From an uncultured Bacteroidota bacterium (lineage in GTDB: Bacteria > Bacteroidota > Bacteroidia > Flavobacteriales > Flavobacteriaceae): a stretch of 64,000 nt of DNA. Of this stretch, positions 56,344-64,000 are shown one piece after another. Within the stretch, counting starts at the first letter, position 1. Every line of letters starts with the position of its first letter. A program made the position numbers and the translations under genes. Below the pieces are notes generated by a model. That model searched no databases. It saw only the letters and a program-made list of their open reading frames with translations, and was not told the DNA's origin. The stretch lies in contig CACJYD010000001.1 in NCBI GenBank assembly GCA_902597545.1, positions 147,458-211,457 of the forward strand. The letters are read 5' to 3'.

Positions 56344-57316
56344 AGAACTTCCAAAGATTGAGCTTCATTTACATTTGGATTGCAGTTTAAGTTTTGATGT
56401 TGTAAAGCAGATTGATTTTAATATTACTTTAAAAGATTATAAAAAATTATTTCAGGCAAGTCCAAATTGTAAATCATTAAAAGATTATATAAGTTGTGCT
56501 GATAGAGCTATAGAACTTATGCAGACGAAAGAAAACCTTGAATTAATTGTTGAAGATTTATTTAAACAACTAAAAAATGATAATGTTATTTACGCTGAAA
56601 TAAGGTTTGCACCTCTTTTACATTGTAATAAGAATCTTACAGAATCTGAAGTTGTAAAAATAGTTTCTGATTCTTCATTATTATGTTCCAAGAAATATGA
56701 AATTGATTATGGATTAATTTTATGCACCCTAAGACATTATACAAAGGATCAAAGCATTAGAACAGCCAAATTAGTAAATGATTTTTCTGAAAATGGTATT
56801 GTAGGTTTTGATATTGCAGCTGATGAGGCTGGATATCCAATTGATAATCACATTGATGCATTTGATTATGTTAATCAAAATAAATTAAATATAACAGCTC
56901 ATGCAGGAGAAGCCAAGGGGCCTGAGAGTATTTGGGAAACAATTGAGAAGCTTCATGCAACTAGAATAGGCCATGGAGTTAGGTGCACTGAGGATAATGG
57001 TCTAGTAGATTTTTTAGCTGAGAATAATTATCACTTAGAGATTTGTTTAACAAGTAATTTAAAAACCAAGACCTTCAATACTTACTCGGAACACACTTTA
57101 AATAAAATTTATGATTCATCAATTTCTTTAAGCTTGAATACTGATGGAAGAACAATATCAAATACTACACTTTCTAAAGAGTATTTAATAGCTTATAAAG
57201 AATTTAATTGGGATCTTAAAAAATTAAAGAAAACCAATTTAGAAGCAATTAAATTTTCTTTTTCATCAGAGGAAATTAAAGATAAACTTATCAAGATTAT
57301 TAATAGTTCATATTAG
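56324..57316 (+). CDS. add: Adenosine deaminase family protein
   Basis: The 330-residue protein is an amidohydrolase of the adenosine deaminase family, converting adenosine to inosine in purine salvage. Metal and catalytic motifs are visible: [11 protein letters not shown] for the two N-terminal histidines, [11 protein letters not shown] with the third histidine and catalytic glutamate, RIGHGVRC, and [10 protein letters not shown] with the metal-binding aspartate. The second aspartate of the classical NTDDP is replaced by glycine, a form also seen in other bacterial members. Substrate could also be adenine or a related compound. It overlaps queG by 20 bases. Confidence 0.85.
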   Translation: MQANSFKELPKIELHLHLDCSLSFDVVKQIDFNITLKDYKKLFQASPNCKSLKDYISCADRAIELMQTKENLELIVEDLFKQLKNDNVIYAEIRFAPLLHCNKNLTESEVVKIVSDSSLLCSKKYEIDYGLILCTLRHYTKDQSIRTAKLVNDFSENGIVGFDIAADEAGYPIDNHIDAFDYVNQNKLNITAHAGEAKGPESIWETIEKLHATRIGHGVRCTEDNGLVDFLAENNYHLEICLTSNLKTKTFNTYSEHTLNKIYDSSISLSLNTDGRTISNTTLSKEYLIAYKEFNWDLKKLKKTNLEAIKFSFSSEEIKDKLIKIINSSY

Positions 57317-57319
57317 CTT

Positions 57320-57391
57320 AGCCCCATAGTTCAACGGATAGAACAAAAGTTTCCTAAACTTTAGATCTAGGTTCGATTCCTAGTGGGGCTA
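57320..57391 (+). tRNA. tRNA-Arg (anticodon CCT)
   Basis: The 72-base sequence forms a cloverleaf: acceptor AGCCCCA/TGGGGCT, D arm GTTC/GAAC, anticodon stem AAAGT/ACTTT with loop TTCCTAA and anticodon CCT at 57353-57355, and T stem CTAGG/CCTAG with loop TTCGATT. The discriminator is A, and CCA is not encoded. It is squeezed 3 bases after the deaminase stop and 3 bases before the end of the convergent photolyase gene, so it is probably cut from the upstream operon transcript. Confidence 0.95.
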
Positions 57392-57394
57392 CAA

Positions 57395-58861
57395 TTAATC
57401 CATAAATGCTTTTCTATTTGAATTAGTATGTCTGTCAAGAACTCTTTTTGACTCTTTTTTTACATCCTCATCTTTTCTCATGGCCCACAATAATTTAGAT
57501 GCATTTAAATATGTTTTACTTATATCTACAACTCTTTCAGGGTAGTTGATGCCAATTTGAAAATTATACTCCTCTTTTTCAAATAAATTGATTTCCCATG
57601 GCATATGAACAAGTCTTTCAGGAAGATTTTTTAGTTCTGGTACCCATTTTTTTATGAATTCACCTTTTTTATCATGCTCTATTGAATTTTTAACAGGATT
57701 ATATATTCTTATCATATTTATTCCAGTTTCTCCAGATTGCATTTGGAATTGAGGATAATGAATTCCTGGTTCAAAATCCAAGAATAGACTTGCTAAGTAT
57801 TCAACCCCTTCTTGCCATGGTTGCCAAAGATGGTGAGTTAAAAATGATACCAATAGAGCTCTCATTCTGAAATTAACATATCCGGTAGATATTAAACATC
57901 GCATGCTTGCATCAACTAAAGGATAACCTGTTTTTCCCAATTTCCATGCTGAAATTAACTTATTATTTATTTTTTTATTGAGTTTGCCATATCCCTTATT
58001 CATGCTCCTAAATTCAATTTCTGATTCCATTTCAAATTTTTGGATAAAATGAGCTTGCCATCTTAATCTTGAGGTAAATGAATTTAAATGAAATTTGGAT
58101 TTACCTTTTAATACTTCATTTTTAGCTAATTGCCAAACATATCTTGTTGAAAAATTTCCCCAAGCAAAGTATGGTGAAAGACGGGAACAACTTGTTCTAG
58201 ATTGTTGAGGTTTACTAATATTCTTTTGATAGTTTTTATGCCTTTCATTGAGAAAGGTTTCAAGATATTTCAAACCTTCTGATGTACCTCCCTTTTGAAA
58301 CTCAACATTTTTTTTTGGTTCAATTTTTTTTAATTTAATTAAGTCATCGCTTATGTTATAGAAGCTAGTAGTATCACATTTTAGATTAATTATTTTTCTT
58401 TTCATGTAATCATTCCAGTCTTTGATCCAATTATCTCTATTAGACCTTCCTCTGAAAACTCCATTCCTTATTTCTTCGTGCCATTCAATATCATTTTCTT
58501 TACAATAGTTGCTAACATCTTTATCTCTTTTATAAGTGATATTGATACCTGTTTCTTGGTGAGAAAAAATTTTATTGATTGTGTATCTATTAGAGATTTT
58601 CTTAAAAAATTTAATTGCATTAAGTTCAAAACAATGAATTTTTGTTTTATATTTTTTTAAGTTTTTATTGATATCTAGTATTGAGTCTTGTATAAAATTC
58701 CAATGCCTTTCACTATAGTGTAGATTATTGACTAATTCAGGTTCAAATAAGAAAATAAGTAGGGTAGGATGTTCATCATCACAAGACAGTTGGAGAGGAA
58801 CATTATCAAAAATTCTTAAATCTCTTTTGAACCAATAAATATTAATTATTGGTTTAGACAT
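57395..58861 (-). CDS. Photolyase/cryptochrome family protein
   Basis: The 488-residue protein has the N-terminal alpha/beta antenna domain ([18 protein letters not shown]) and the C-terminal FAD-binding helical domain ([51 protein letters not shown]). FAD-dependent repair of UV-induced pyrimidine dimers or blue-light sensing is expected. The class I signature around NNGGWQW is replaced by [20 protein letters not shown] followed by MIRIYNP, which marks a distinct subfamily. It precedes the Rieske gene's reverse neighbour: its ATG lies 11 bases after the Rieske stop, so they are probably one operon. Confidence 0.88.
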   Translation of the reverse strand: MSKPIINIYWFKRDLRIFDNVPLQLSCDDEHPTLLIFLFEPELVNNLHYSERHWNFIQDSILDINKNLKKYKTKIHCFELNAIKFFKKISNRYTINKIFSHQETGINITYKRDKDVSNYCKENDIEWHEEIRNGVFRGRSNRDNWIKDWNDYMKRKIINLKCDTTSFYNISDDLIKLKKIEPKKNVEFQKGGTSEGLKYLETFLNERHKNYQKNISKPQQSRTSCSRLSPYFAWGNFSTRYVWQLAKNEVLKGKSKFHLNSFTSRLRWQAHFIQKFEMESEIEFRSMNKGYGKLNKKINNKLISAWKLGKTGYPLVDASMRCLISTGYVNFRMRALLVSFLTHHLWQPWQEGVEYLASLFLDFEPGIHYPQFQMQSGETGINMIRIYNPVKNSIEHDKKGEFIKKWVPELKNLPERLVHMPWEINLFEKEEYNFQIGINYPERVVDISKTYLNASKLLWAMRKDEDVKKESKRVLDRHTNSNRKAFMD

Positions 58862-58872
58862 TAATTAGTTAA

Positions 58873-59373
58873 CTAAGATTTTGTAACAGTTAGATTGTTA
58901 CCACTTAAAGATGATGAATAGCATTTTAAAACACCGCCAACTCCTGAGCTTGAACAATCAGTTTTGTAGCTATTACCATGCTGACCACATACAAATTCGC
59001 TTGATGATCCATTATATGACCATGCAGTGTGTGTACCCTGATGAGGACAAGAACCTGTAAATGCTCTGTATGAGCTAGAACTAATTTTTAGTAATAATAT
59101 TTTTTCTTGGTATAAATTAAACCAACCATCACTATGCAGTTTGTTAAAGTTTGAATGGTTTAAATTAATTGTTACATTATTTCCGCTTTTAGTATATCCA
59201 AGATTACTACTTCCGCCGTTATTATTGCTTCCACCCCCACCTCCAGTAATATCTCCATCATCGCCACCGGACGAACATGCTTCAAGAACTGTAACACCCA
59301 TAAATGCAAGAGCTACTGTTGGGCAAACGTTGTTTAAAAATTCTCTTCTTTTATTTTGGTTTTTTCTTTTCAT
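58873..59373 (-). CDS. Rieske [2Fe-2S] lipoprotein, TAT-type signal
   Basis: The 166-residue product, started at the ATG at 59373, has the twin arginines in KRREFLNN, a hydrophobic stretch, and a lipobox ending at C33 (VTVLEAC). A glycine/asparagine/serine-rich linker follows at about 34-57. The Rieske ligands are C109 and H111 in SCPHQGTH and C129 and H132 in VCGQHGNSY. The domain is small and not part of a bc1 complex. The partner is unknown; the photolyase gene directly follows it. An upstream TTG at 59400 is a less likely start. Confidence 0.85.
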   Translation of the reverse strand: MKRKNQNKRREFLNNVCPTVALAFMGVTVLEACSSGGDDGDITGGGGGSNNNGGSSNLGYTKSGNNVTINLNHSNFNKLHSDGWFNLYQEKILLLKISSSSYRAFTGSCPHQGTHTAWSYNGSSSEFVCGQHGNSYKTDCSSSGVGGVLKCYSSSLSGNNLTVTKS

Positions 59374-59430
59374 TCCACGAGATTTACTAATAGTAAACAA
59401 TTCTCATGCCAAATATCTTATTTTAATATT

Positions 59431-61116
59431 GTGAATATCTCTACAACTGATATAATAGTTTTTTCTGCATATTGTCTTTTAATATTATGTATTGGATTAT
59501 ATGTATCGCGTGAAAAGAAAGGAAAAGTTAAAAGTGCTGAAGATTATTTCCTTGCAGGGAAATCTTTGCCGTGGTGGGCTATTGGTGCTTCGTTAATTGC
59601 TGCTAATATTTCTGCTGAACAGTTTATTGGAATGTCAGGTTCTGGTTTTGCTCTAGGCTTAGCAATTGCATCTTATGAGTGGATGGCAGCAATTACATTG
59701 TTAATTGTTGGGAAATATTTTTTACCAATTTTCATTGATAAAGGTTTATATACCATTCCAGAATTTATTGAAAAAAGATTTAGTACTGAACTCAAAACAA
59801 TTCTTGCTATTTTTTGGATTGCGCTTTTTGTTTTTGTTAATCTTACAACAGTTTTATATTTAGGAGGCCTTGCTTTGGATACAGTTATGGGCACAGGAGA
59901 TGGATCTATTTTAATTAATTCAATTATTGGCTTAGCATTATTTGCTGCAGCATATTCCTTATGGGGTGGTCTTGCAGCCGTTGCTTGGACTGATGTTGTT
60001 CAAGTTATAGTTTTAATATTTGGTGGTTTGATGATGACATATTTTGCCTTAGTTAATCTAGCAGATGGAGGATCGGCAATTGATGGTTTAAAATATGTTT
60101 ATGAAACAGTACCTGAAAGATTCTCTATGATTTTATCAAAAGGAGAAATAATAACTCCTAATGGCAACGATGCTTGGTTTGATTTACCTGGACTTGCAGT
60201 ATTAATTGGAGGAATGTGGGTTGCAAATCTTTATTATTGGGGTTTTAATCAATATATAATTCAAAGGACATTAGCTGCTAAAAGTTTAGAGGAGGGCCAA
60301 AAAGGAATTGCTTTTGCTGCATTTTTAAAACTTTTAATCCCAATTTTTGTTGTTTTACCTGGAATTATTGTTTATGTTATGAATTTAGATGCATCAGGTT
60401 CTTTAGCTTTAGAATCTTTAGATCAAGGATTTATTGGTGCTAATGGATCAATTGTTAACGATAATGCTGCACCATGGCTAATAAAAGAAGTTATTCCTGT
60501 TGGATTAAAAGGATTAATTTTAGCTGCACTTGCTGCAGCAATTGTTTCCTCACTTGCATCAATGGTAAATTCAACTTCAACAATTTTTACTATGGACATA
60601 TATAAATCAATAATTAATAAAAATGCAGATGACAAATCTTTAGTTACAGTTGGAAGAGTTGCAGGTCTTGTTGCATTAATTATTGCTATTTTGATTGCTC
60701 CTCAACTAAAAAGTTTAGGTCAAGTTTTTCAATATATACAAGAATATACTGGTGTTGTGAGTCCAGGTATTTTAGCAGTATTTCTTATGGGTCTTTTCTA
60801 CAAAAAAGCTAGTAATAACGGTGCGATTTGGGGTGTTATATCATCTATTCCAATTGCCATGTATTTTAAAGTTGGTCCAAACGGTTGGTCAGATTTATCT
60901 TTATTTAATCACGATATTCCTTTTATGAATCAAATGTTAATTACCTGTTTAGCAACTATGTTTATAATTTTTGTAGTTAGTAAAATCGAAGGTAGTGTTG
61001 ATGATCCAAAGGGTATTAATATCACAAAGAAACTTTTTAGCACTAGCCCAACCTTCAATATTTCAGCTTTTGCAATTTGTATCATTACAGCCTTTTTATA
61101 TGCTTTTTTCTGGTAG
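59431..61116 (+). CDS. Sodium:solute symporter (SSS/SGLT family)
   Basis: The 561-residue inner-membrane protein couples sodium entry to uptake of a solute, probably a sugar. There are about 13 to 14 hydrophobic segments, and family text includes EDYFLAGKSLPWWAIGASLIAANISAEQ, GGLAAVAWTDVVQVI and LAAAIVSSLASMVNSTSTIF. I choose the GTG at 59431 ((M)NISTTDIIVFSAYCLLIL) because it gives the family's normal N-terminus; the frame opens further upstream over the Rieske start. It is divergent from the Rieske gene. The substrate cannot be named from sequence. Confidence 0.88.
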   Translation: MNISTTDIIVFSAYCLLILCIGLYVSREKKGKVKSAEDYFLAGKSLPWWAIGASLIAANISAEQFIGMSGSGFALGLAIASYEWMAAITLLIVGKYFLPIFIDKGLYTIPEFIEKRFSTELKTILAIFWIALFVFVNLTTVLYLGGLALDTVMGTGDGSILINSIIGLALFAAAYSLWGGLAAVAWTDVVQVIVLIFGGLMMTYFALVNLADGGSAIDGLKYVYETVPERFSMILSKGEIITPNGNDAWFDLPGLAVLIGGMWVANLYYWGFNQYIIQRTLAAKSLEEGQKGIAFAAFLKLLIPIFVVLPGIIVYVMNLDASGSLALESLDQGFIGANGSIVNDNAAPWLIKEVIPVGLKGLILAALAAAIVSSLASMVNSTSTIFTMDIYKSIINKNADDKSLVTVGRVAGLVALIIAILIAPQLKSLGQVFQYIQEYTGVVSPGILAVFLMGLFYKKASNNGAIWGVISSIPIAMYFKVGPNGWSDLSLFNHDIPFMNQMLITCLATMFIIFVVSKIEGSVDDPKGINITKKLFSTSPTFNISAFAICIITAFLYAFFW

Positions 61117-61185
61117 TATTTTTTTCTTTATAATTATTTAAAATACCACAACATTTAAATTTTTCAAGGTGTTATAATTTTATTA

Positions 61186-61193
61186 TACATTTG
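61186..61193 (+). promoter_or_regulatory. Predicted -7 promoter element of the Y_Y_Y/LuxR regulator
   Basis: TACATTTG matches TAnnTTTG and ends 45 bases before the ATG at 61239, in the 122-base gap after the symporter gene. Besides this element I see only AT-rich sequence in the gap and no clear terminator. Confidence 0.4.
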
Positions 61194-61238
61194 CATTTCA
61201 GTTTTTCTTTAAATATTATTTAAATTACTGATAAACAA

Positions 61239-64000
61239 ATGTTTACAATTAGACTATTTTTCATAATTTTTATTTCTTCTGAACTTTTTTCACAGGAATT
61301 TTCACCTATACAATCATTTGAAATGGATGATTATAATGCAAGTGGTCAAAATTGGATGATTTCCCAATCTAATGATGGGGATATGTTTTTTGCTAATAAT
61401 GATGGCCTTCTAGTTTACAATGGAAACAAATGGTATTCCTATAGTTCTTTAAATAATACAATTATTAGATCGGTTAATTTTATAAAGGATAAAGTGTACA
61501 CAGGTGAAAATACTGATTTTGGTTTTTGGTTGAGGCAGAAAAATGGTTCATACGTTTACACTTCAATACCTAATAAATATAACTTTCCTCTACTTGAAGA
61601 CGAAGAATTTTGGAATATTCTTGAGTTCAGAAATTGGATTGTCTTTCAATCATTAAATAGGTTTATTTTTTTTGATCCTGTAACTGAAGAAATAAGTAGC
61701 ATTATTCCAAATGGAGGTATTTTTAAGTCTTTTGTTATAGATAATGATCTGTTCTTTTCAACAGTTGGTCAAGGAATTTTTAAAATTGATGGTGGCAATT
61801 ATGTTCCTTTTAACACCAATGGTATTTTTGCTCAGAACAATATTAATAACTTATTTAAATTAGGCGATAGTTTATTAGCACTAACCCAGTACTCTGGATT
61901 TTATAAGATATTGCCTCAAAATAAAGTCTTGAAATGGTATTCTTATTTAAATGATTTAGATCAATTAAATGTATATTCTTCAATTATTAATAGTGATCGC
62001 TCATTTTCCATAGGAACAGTAAAAAGAGGTCTAATAAAACTTAATGAAAATGGTAATTTGATTGAAACCCTGAATAAAAAAAATTCTATTATCAATAATA
62101 CTATTTTATCAGTTTATGAGGATAATAATAATAACTTGTGGCTAGGTTTAGATAATGGTATTTCAGTTGTAAATTATGACTCACCATTTAAAATTTTTGA
62201 GGATTATGAAGGAGTTTTGGGAACTGTATATGCATTTAAAGAGTACAAAAATTTTACTTATGTAGGTACAAATCAAGGCCTGTATTTTAAAAAAACATCA
62301 TCAAAAAATGATTTCACCTTGGTTGAGGGTATGACTGGTCAAGTCTGGTCTCTTGAACTAATTAATAATGAGCTTTTTTGTGGACATGATAATGGTACAT
62401 TTATAGTTAATAATGAAATAGCATTAAAGGTTCCTGGTACGGAAGGTTCTTGGACTTTACGAAAGGGTAAAAGTAACGACATAGTGTTCGAGGGGAATTA
62501 CTATGGTATTAATGTCTTAAAGAAAGAATCTGGTGTATGGAAGATTAGAAATTCACTTTCAGGATTTGACCTTTCCTCTAGATTTTTTGAATTAACAGAT
62601 GATAATAAAATTATTGTTGTTCATGGTTATAAGGGTGTTTATATGCTGGAATTGGCACCATACTTTGAAAATTTAAAATCAGTAAAATTAGATACATTAT
62701 CTATAGCAGGAAATCCAAGTTTAGCTAATTTCAATGACAAGATATATTATAAGAATAAAAATGGCATGTATTTTTTTGATGAAGAAGATGATACTTTCAT
62801 CCTGGATACATTATTAAGTAAAGCAGCAAATCCTACAGGCTTAATTAGAACTGATTCTGATAAACTTTGGATTTTTTCAGAGGATGAGGTTTTTTACGCA
62901 TATAATGATGACGTTAGTAATGCAGTTAACTTAGATTCAGTTTTGATTCCAAATAAGTTAAAAAGAACAGTCTTTGAAAACGTTTCATCAAATCAAGATG
63001 AGATAAATATTTTGGGTACGAACAGTGGTTATATTACATTAGATTTAAAAAATTACAAGCTTTCAAATAATAATTTTTCTATTGACAATATCGAAGTTAA
63101 TTCAATTGATTCAGAACCTAAATTAATAGATTTAGACAGTAATTTTATTCTAGATTACGAAACCAACAATATATCTTTTAATTACAGTGTAAAAAATTAT
63201 CAAGTTTTTGAGAAAAATGAATTTCAATATAGATTAATTGGTTATAATGATAATTGGAGTAATTGGACTGAACAATCAGCAATTTCTTATAGTAACCTAA
63301 TGTATGGTAGATATATATTTGAATTAAAAACCAAAAATGGAGGTTTGATAAACCCGGAAATAAAATCAATATCATTTCAGGTTGCTAGACCATGGTATTT
63401 ATCAAACTTTATGTTTATAAATTACAGCTTATTTGTGGGATTAATATTGTTTTTCACCAATAGATATACTAGAAGATATTATGTGTGGAAAGAAAAAAGG
63501 TTAGAAAAAATAAATAAACGTAAACTTGAGATCAAAGAGATTGAAAGAAAGAAAAATATTGCAAACCTTGAAAATGAAAAACTTCAGCAAGACATAGAAA
63601 ATAAGAATCGTGAATTAGCTGTATCAACAATGAGTATGATTAAAAAAAATCAGTTCTTAAATAAAATTAAAAATGACTTAAGAAAAATTGATAGTGATCA
63701 GTTGGTGAATAAAGTAATAAAAACGATTGATAAAAATTTAAATAATGAAGATGATTGGAAATTTTTTCAAGAAGCTTTTAATAATGCAGACAGCGAATTT
63801 TTAAAAAAGATAAAATCTGTTCATAGTGAATTAACAAAAAATGATCTGAAATTATGCGCATACTTAAGGCTAAATCTTTCCTCTAAAGATATAGCACCTT
63901 TACTAAATATTTCGCTTAGAAGTGTTGAAATTAAAAGATATAGACTTAGAAAAAAAATGAAACTGTCTCATAATGAGGGGCTTACTGAATATATATTATC
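61239..64000 (+). CDS. Large one-component regulator: sensor propeller, Y_Y_Y, TM, LuxR-type HTH (partial, right edge)
   Basis: An open frame of 920 codons runs from the ATG at 61239 to the window edge. It starts with a signal peptide (FTIRLFFIIFISSELFSQ), then propeller-type repeats with units such as NLWLGLDNGISVVNY and FTYVGTNQGLYFKK. A Y_Y_Y domain follows at about 640-705 (FQYRLIGYNDNWSNW), then a membrane segment at about 720-745, a coiled coil, and a C-terminal LuxR/GerE-like HTH from about 867 (LKLCAYLRLNLSSKDIAPLL, then RSVEIKRYRLRKKM). It looks nearly complete. Such proteins sense periplasmic signals, often glycans, and bind DNA directly. Its likely targets lie beyond this window or are the adjacent symporter. 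Confidence 0.85.
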   Translation, partial: MFTIRLFFIIFISSELFSQEFSPIQSFEMDDYNASGQNWMISQSNDGDMFFANNDGLLVYNGNKWYSYSSLNNTIIRSVNFIKDKVYTGENTDFGFWLRQKNGSYVYTSIPNKYNFPLLEDEEFWNILEFRNWIVFQSLNRFIFFDPVTEEISSIIPNGGIFKSFVIDNDLFFSTVGQGIFKIDGGNYVPFNTNGIFAQNNINNLFKLGDSLLALTQYSGFYKILPQNKVLKWYSYLNDLDQLNVYSSIINSDRSFSIGTVKRGLIKLNENGNLIETLNKKNSIINNTILSVYEDNNNNLWLGLDNGISVVNYDSPFKIFEDYEGVLGTVYAFKEYKNFTYVGTNQGLYFKKTSSKNDFTLVEGMTGQVWSLELINNELFCGHDNGTFIVNNEIALKVPGTEGSWTLRKGKSNDIVFEGNYYGINVLKKESGVWKIRNSLSGFDLSSRFFELTDDNKIIVVHGYKGVYMLELAPYFENLKSVKLDTLSIAGNPSLANFNDKIYYKNKNGMYFFDEEDDTFILDTLLSKAANPTGLIRTDSDKLWIFSEDEVFYAYNDDVSNAVNLDSVLIPNKLKRTVFENVSSNQDEINILGTNSGYITLDLKNYKLSNNNFSIDNIEVNSIDSEPKLIDLDSNFILDYETNNISFNYSVKNYQVFEKNEFQYRLIGYNDNWSNWTEQSAISYSNLMYGRYIFELKTKNGGLINPEIKSISFQVARPWYLSNFMFINYSLFVGLILFFTNRYTRRYYVWKEKRLEKINKRKLEIKEIERKKNIANLENEKLQQDIENKNRELAVSTMSMIKKNQFLNKIKNDLRKIDSDQLVNKVIKTIDKNLNNEDDWKFFQEAFNNADSEFLKKIKSVHSELTKNDLKLCAYLRLNLSSKDIAPLLNISLRSVEIKRYRLRKKMKLSHNEGLTEYIL

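Noticed and set aside
57115..57160. Loss of the second aspartate in the deaminase NTDDP motif
   Set aside because: Other bacterial adenosine deaminases also carry a different residue at this position, so it is not evidence of inactivation.
59200..59290. The glycine-rich low-complexity stretch as a repeat element
   Set aside because: It codes for a flexible linker behind the lipobox of the Rieske protein, a common design in exported Bacteroidota lipoproteins.
63178..63375. A small minus-strand open frame within the regulator gene
   Set aside because: It is a low-complexity shadow of the long plus-strand coding region and has no recognisable features.
1..64000. CRISPR arrays, insertion sequences, prophage or an intact integrase
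   Set aside because: No spaced direct repeats, transposase or recombinase catalytic motifs were found; only the two isolated arm-type domains hint at past mobile elements.

Overview
This window is a strongly AT-rich, very compact piece of a chromosome from a marine-type member of the Flavobacteriia (Bacteroidota). The evidence is the gene content and order: a suf operon ending in DUF59 and DUF2480 genes, panC beside a short glycogen-synthase-like gene and a DUF4270 lipoprotein, an alternative complex III (act) operon running into coxBA, a b558-type succinate dehydrogenase, a VPS10-like beta-propeller protein, a Y_Y_Y/LuxR-type regulator, and promoters that fit the Bacteroidota -7 element TAnnTTTG. 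No transposase, integrase, prophage or CRISPR array is visible. Gaps are short (none over 300 bases without a gene) and many neighbours overlap, which suggests a streamlined genome.

Layout. 1-6238 (minus): DUF2480 (cut by the left edge), DUF59, sufE, sufS, sufD, sufC, sufB and an A-type Fe-S carrier, transcribed as one iron-sulfur assembly operon. 6306-11494: thiL, pepP and a secreted beta-propeller protein. 11553-15408: sdhC, sdhA, sdhB. 15413-24834: an Ig-like lipoprotein, glyS-xthA-tas, panC, a GT5-like half protein, DUF4270 and a glycosyltransferase. 24834-34324 (minus): rpoN, asnS, frr, pyrH, tsf, rpsB, rpsI, rplM, polA (translation and replication housekeeping). 34455-42758: a cysteine-less thioredoxin, a DUF2723 membrane protein, tRNA-Gln, nusA-infB and a SPOR protein. 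42871-54322: actABCDEF-coxBA, the quinol-to-oxygen branch of respiration. 54378-64000: ruvB, queG, an adenosine deaminase, tRNA-Arg, a photolyase/cryptochrome, a Rieske lipoprotein, a sodium:solute symporter and the start of a large one-component regulator cut by the right edge.

The outstanding observation is that two respiratory subunits carry an extra domain that reads as the N-terminal arm-type DNA-binding domain of Bacteroidota tyrosine recombinases. SdhA has it as a roughly 100-residue N-terminal extension that replaces its ancestral start codon. ActD has it as a C-terminal extension of roughly 95 to 115 residues that ends exactly at the TAATG junction with actE. Both are in frame, in otherwise intact operons, and are expected to face the cytoplasm; no recombinase core domain is present near either. 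The sdhC-sdhA gap is unusually long for such an operon and holds repeated TAACAC/GTGTTA motifs, including a perfect 13-bp inverted repeat over the sdhC stop codon. Whether these are functional DNA-binding tethers, regulators, or in-frame scars of integrative elements cannot be decided from sequence alone.

All family calls are from reading the translated proteins; no database search was possible.
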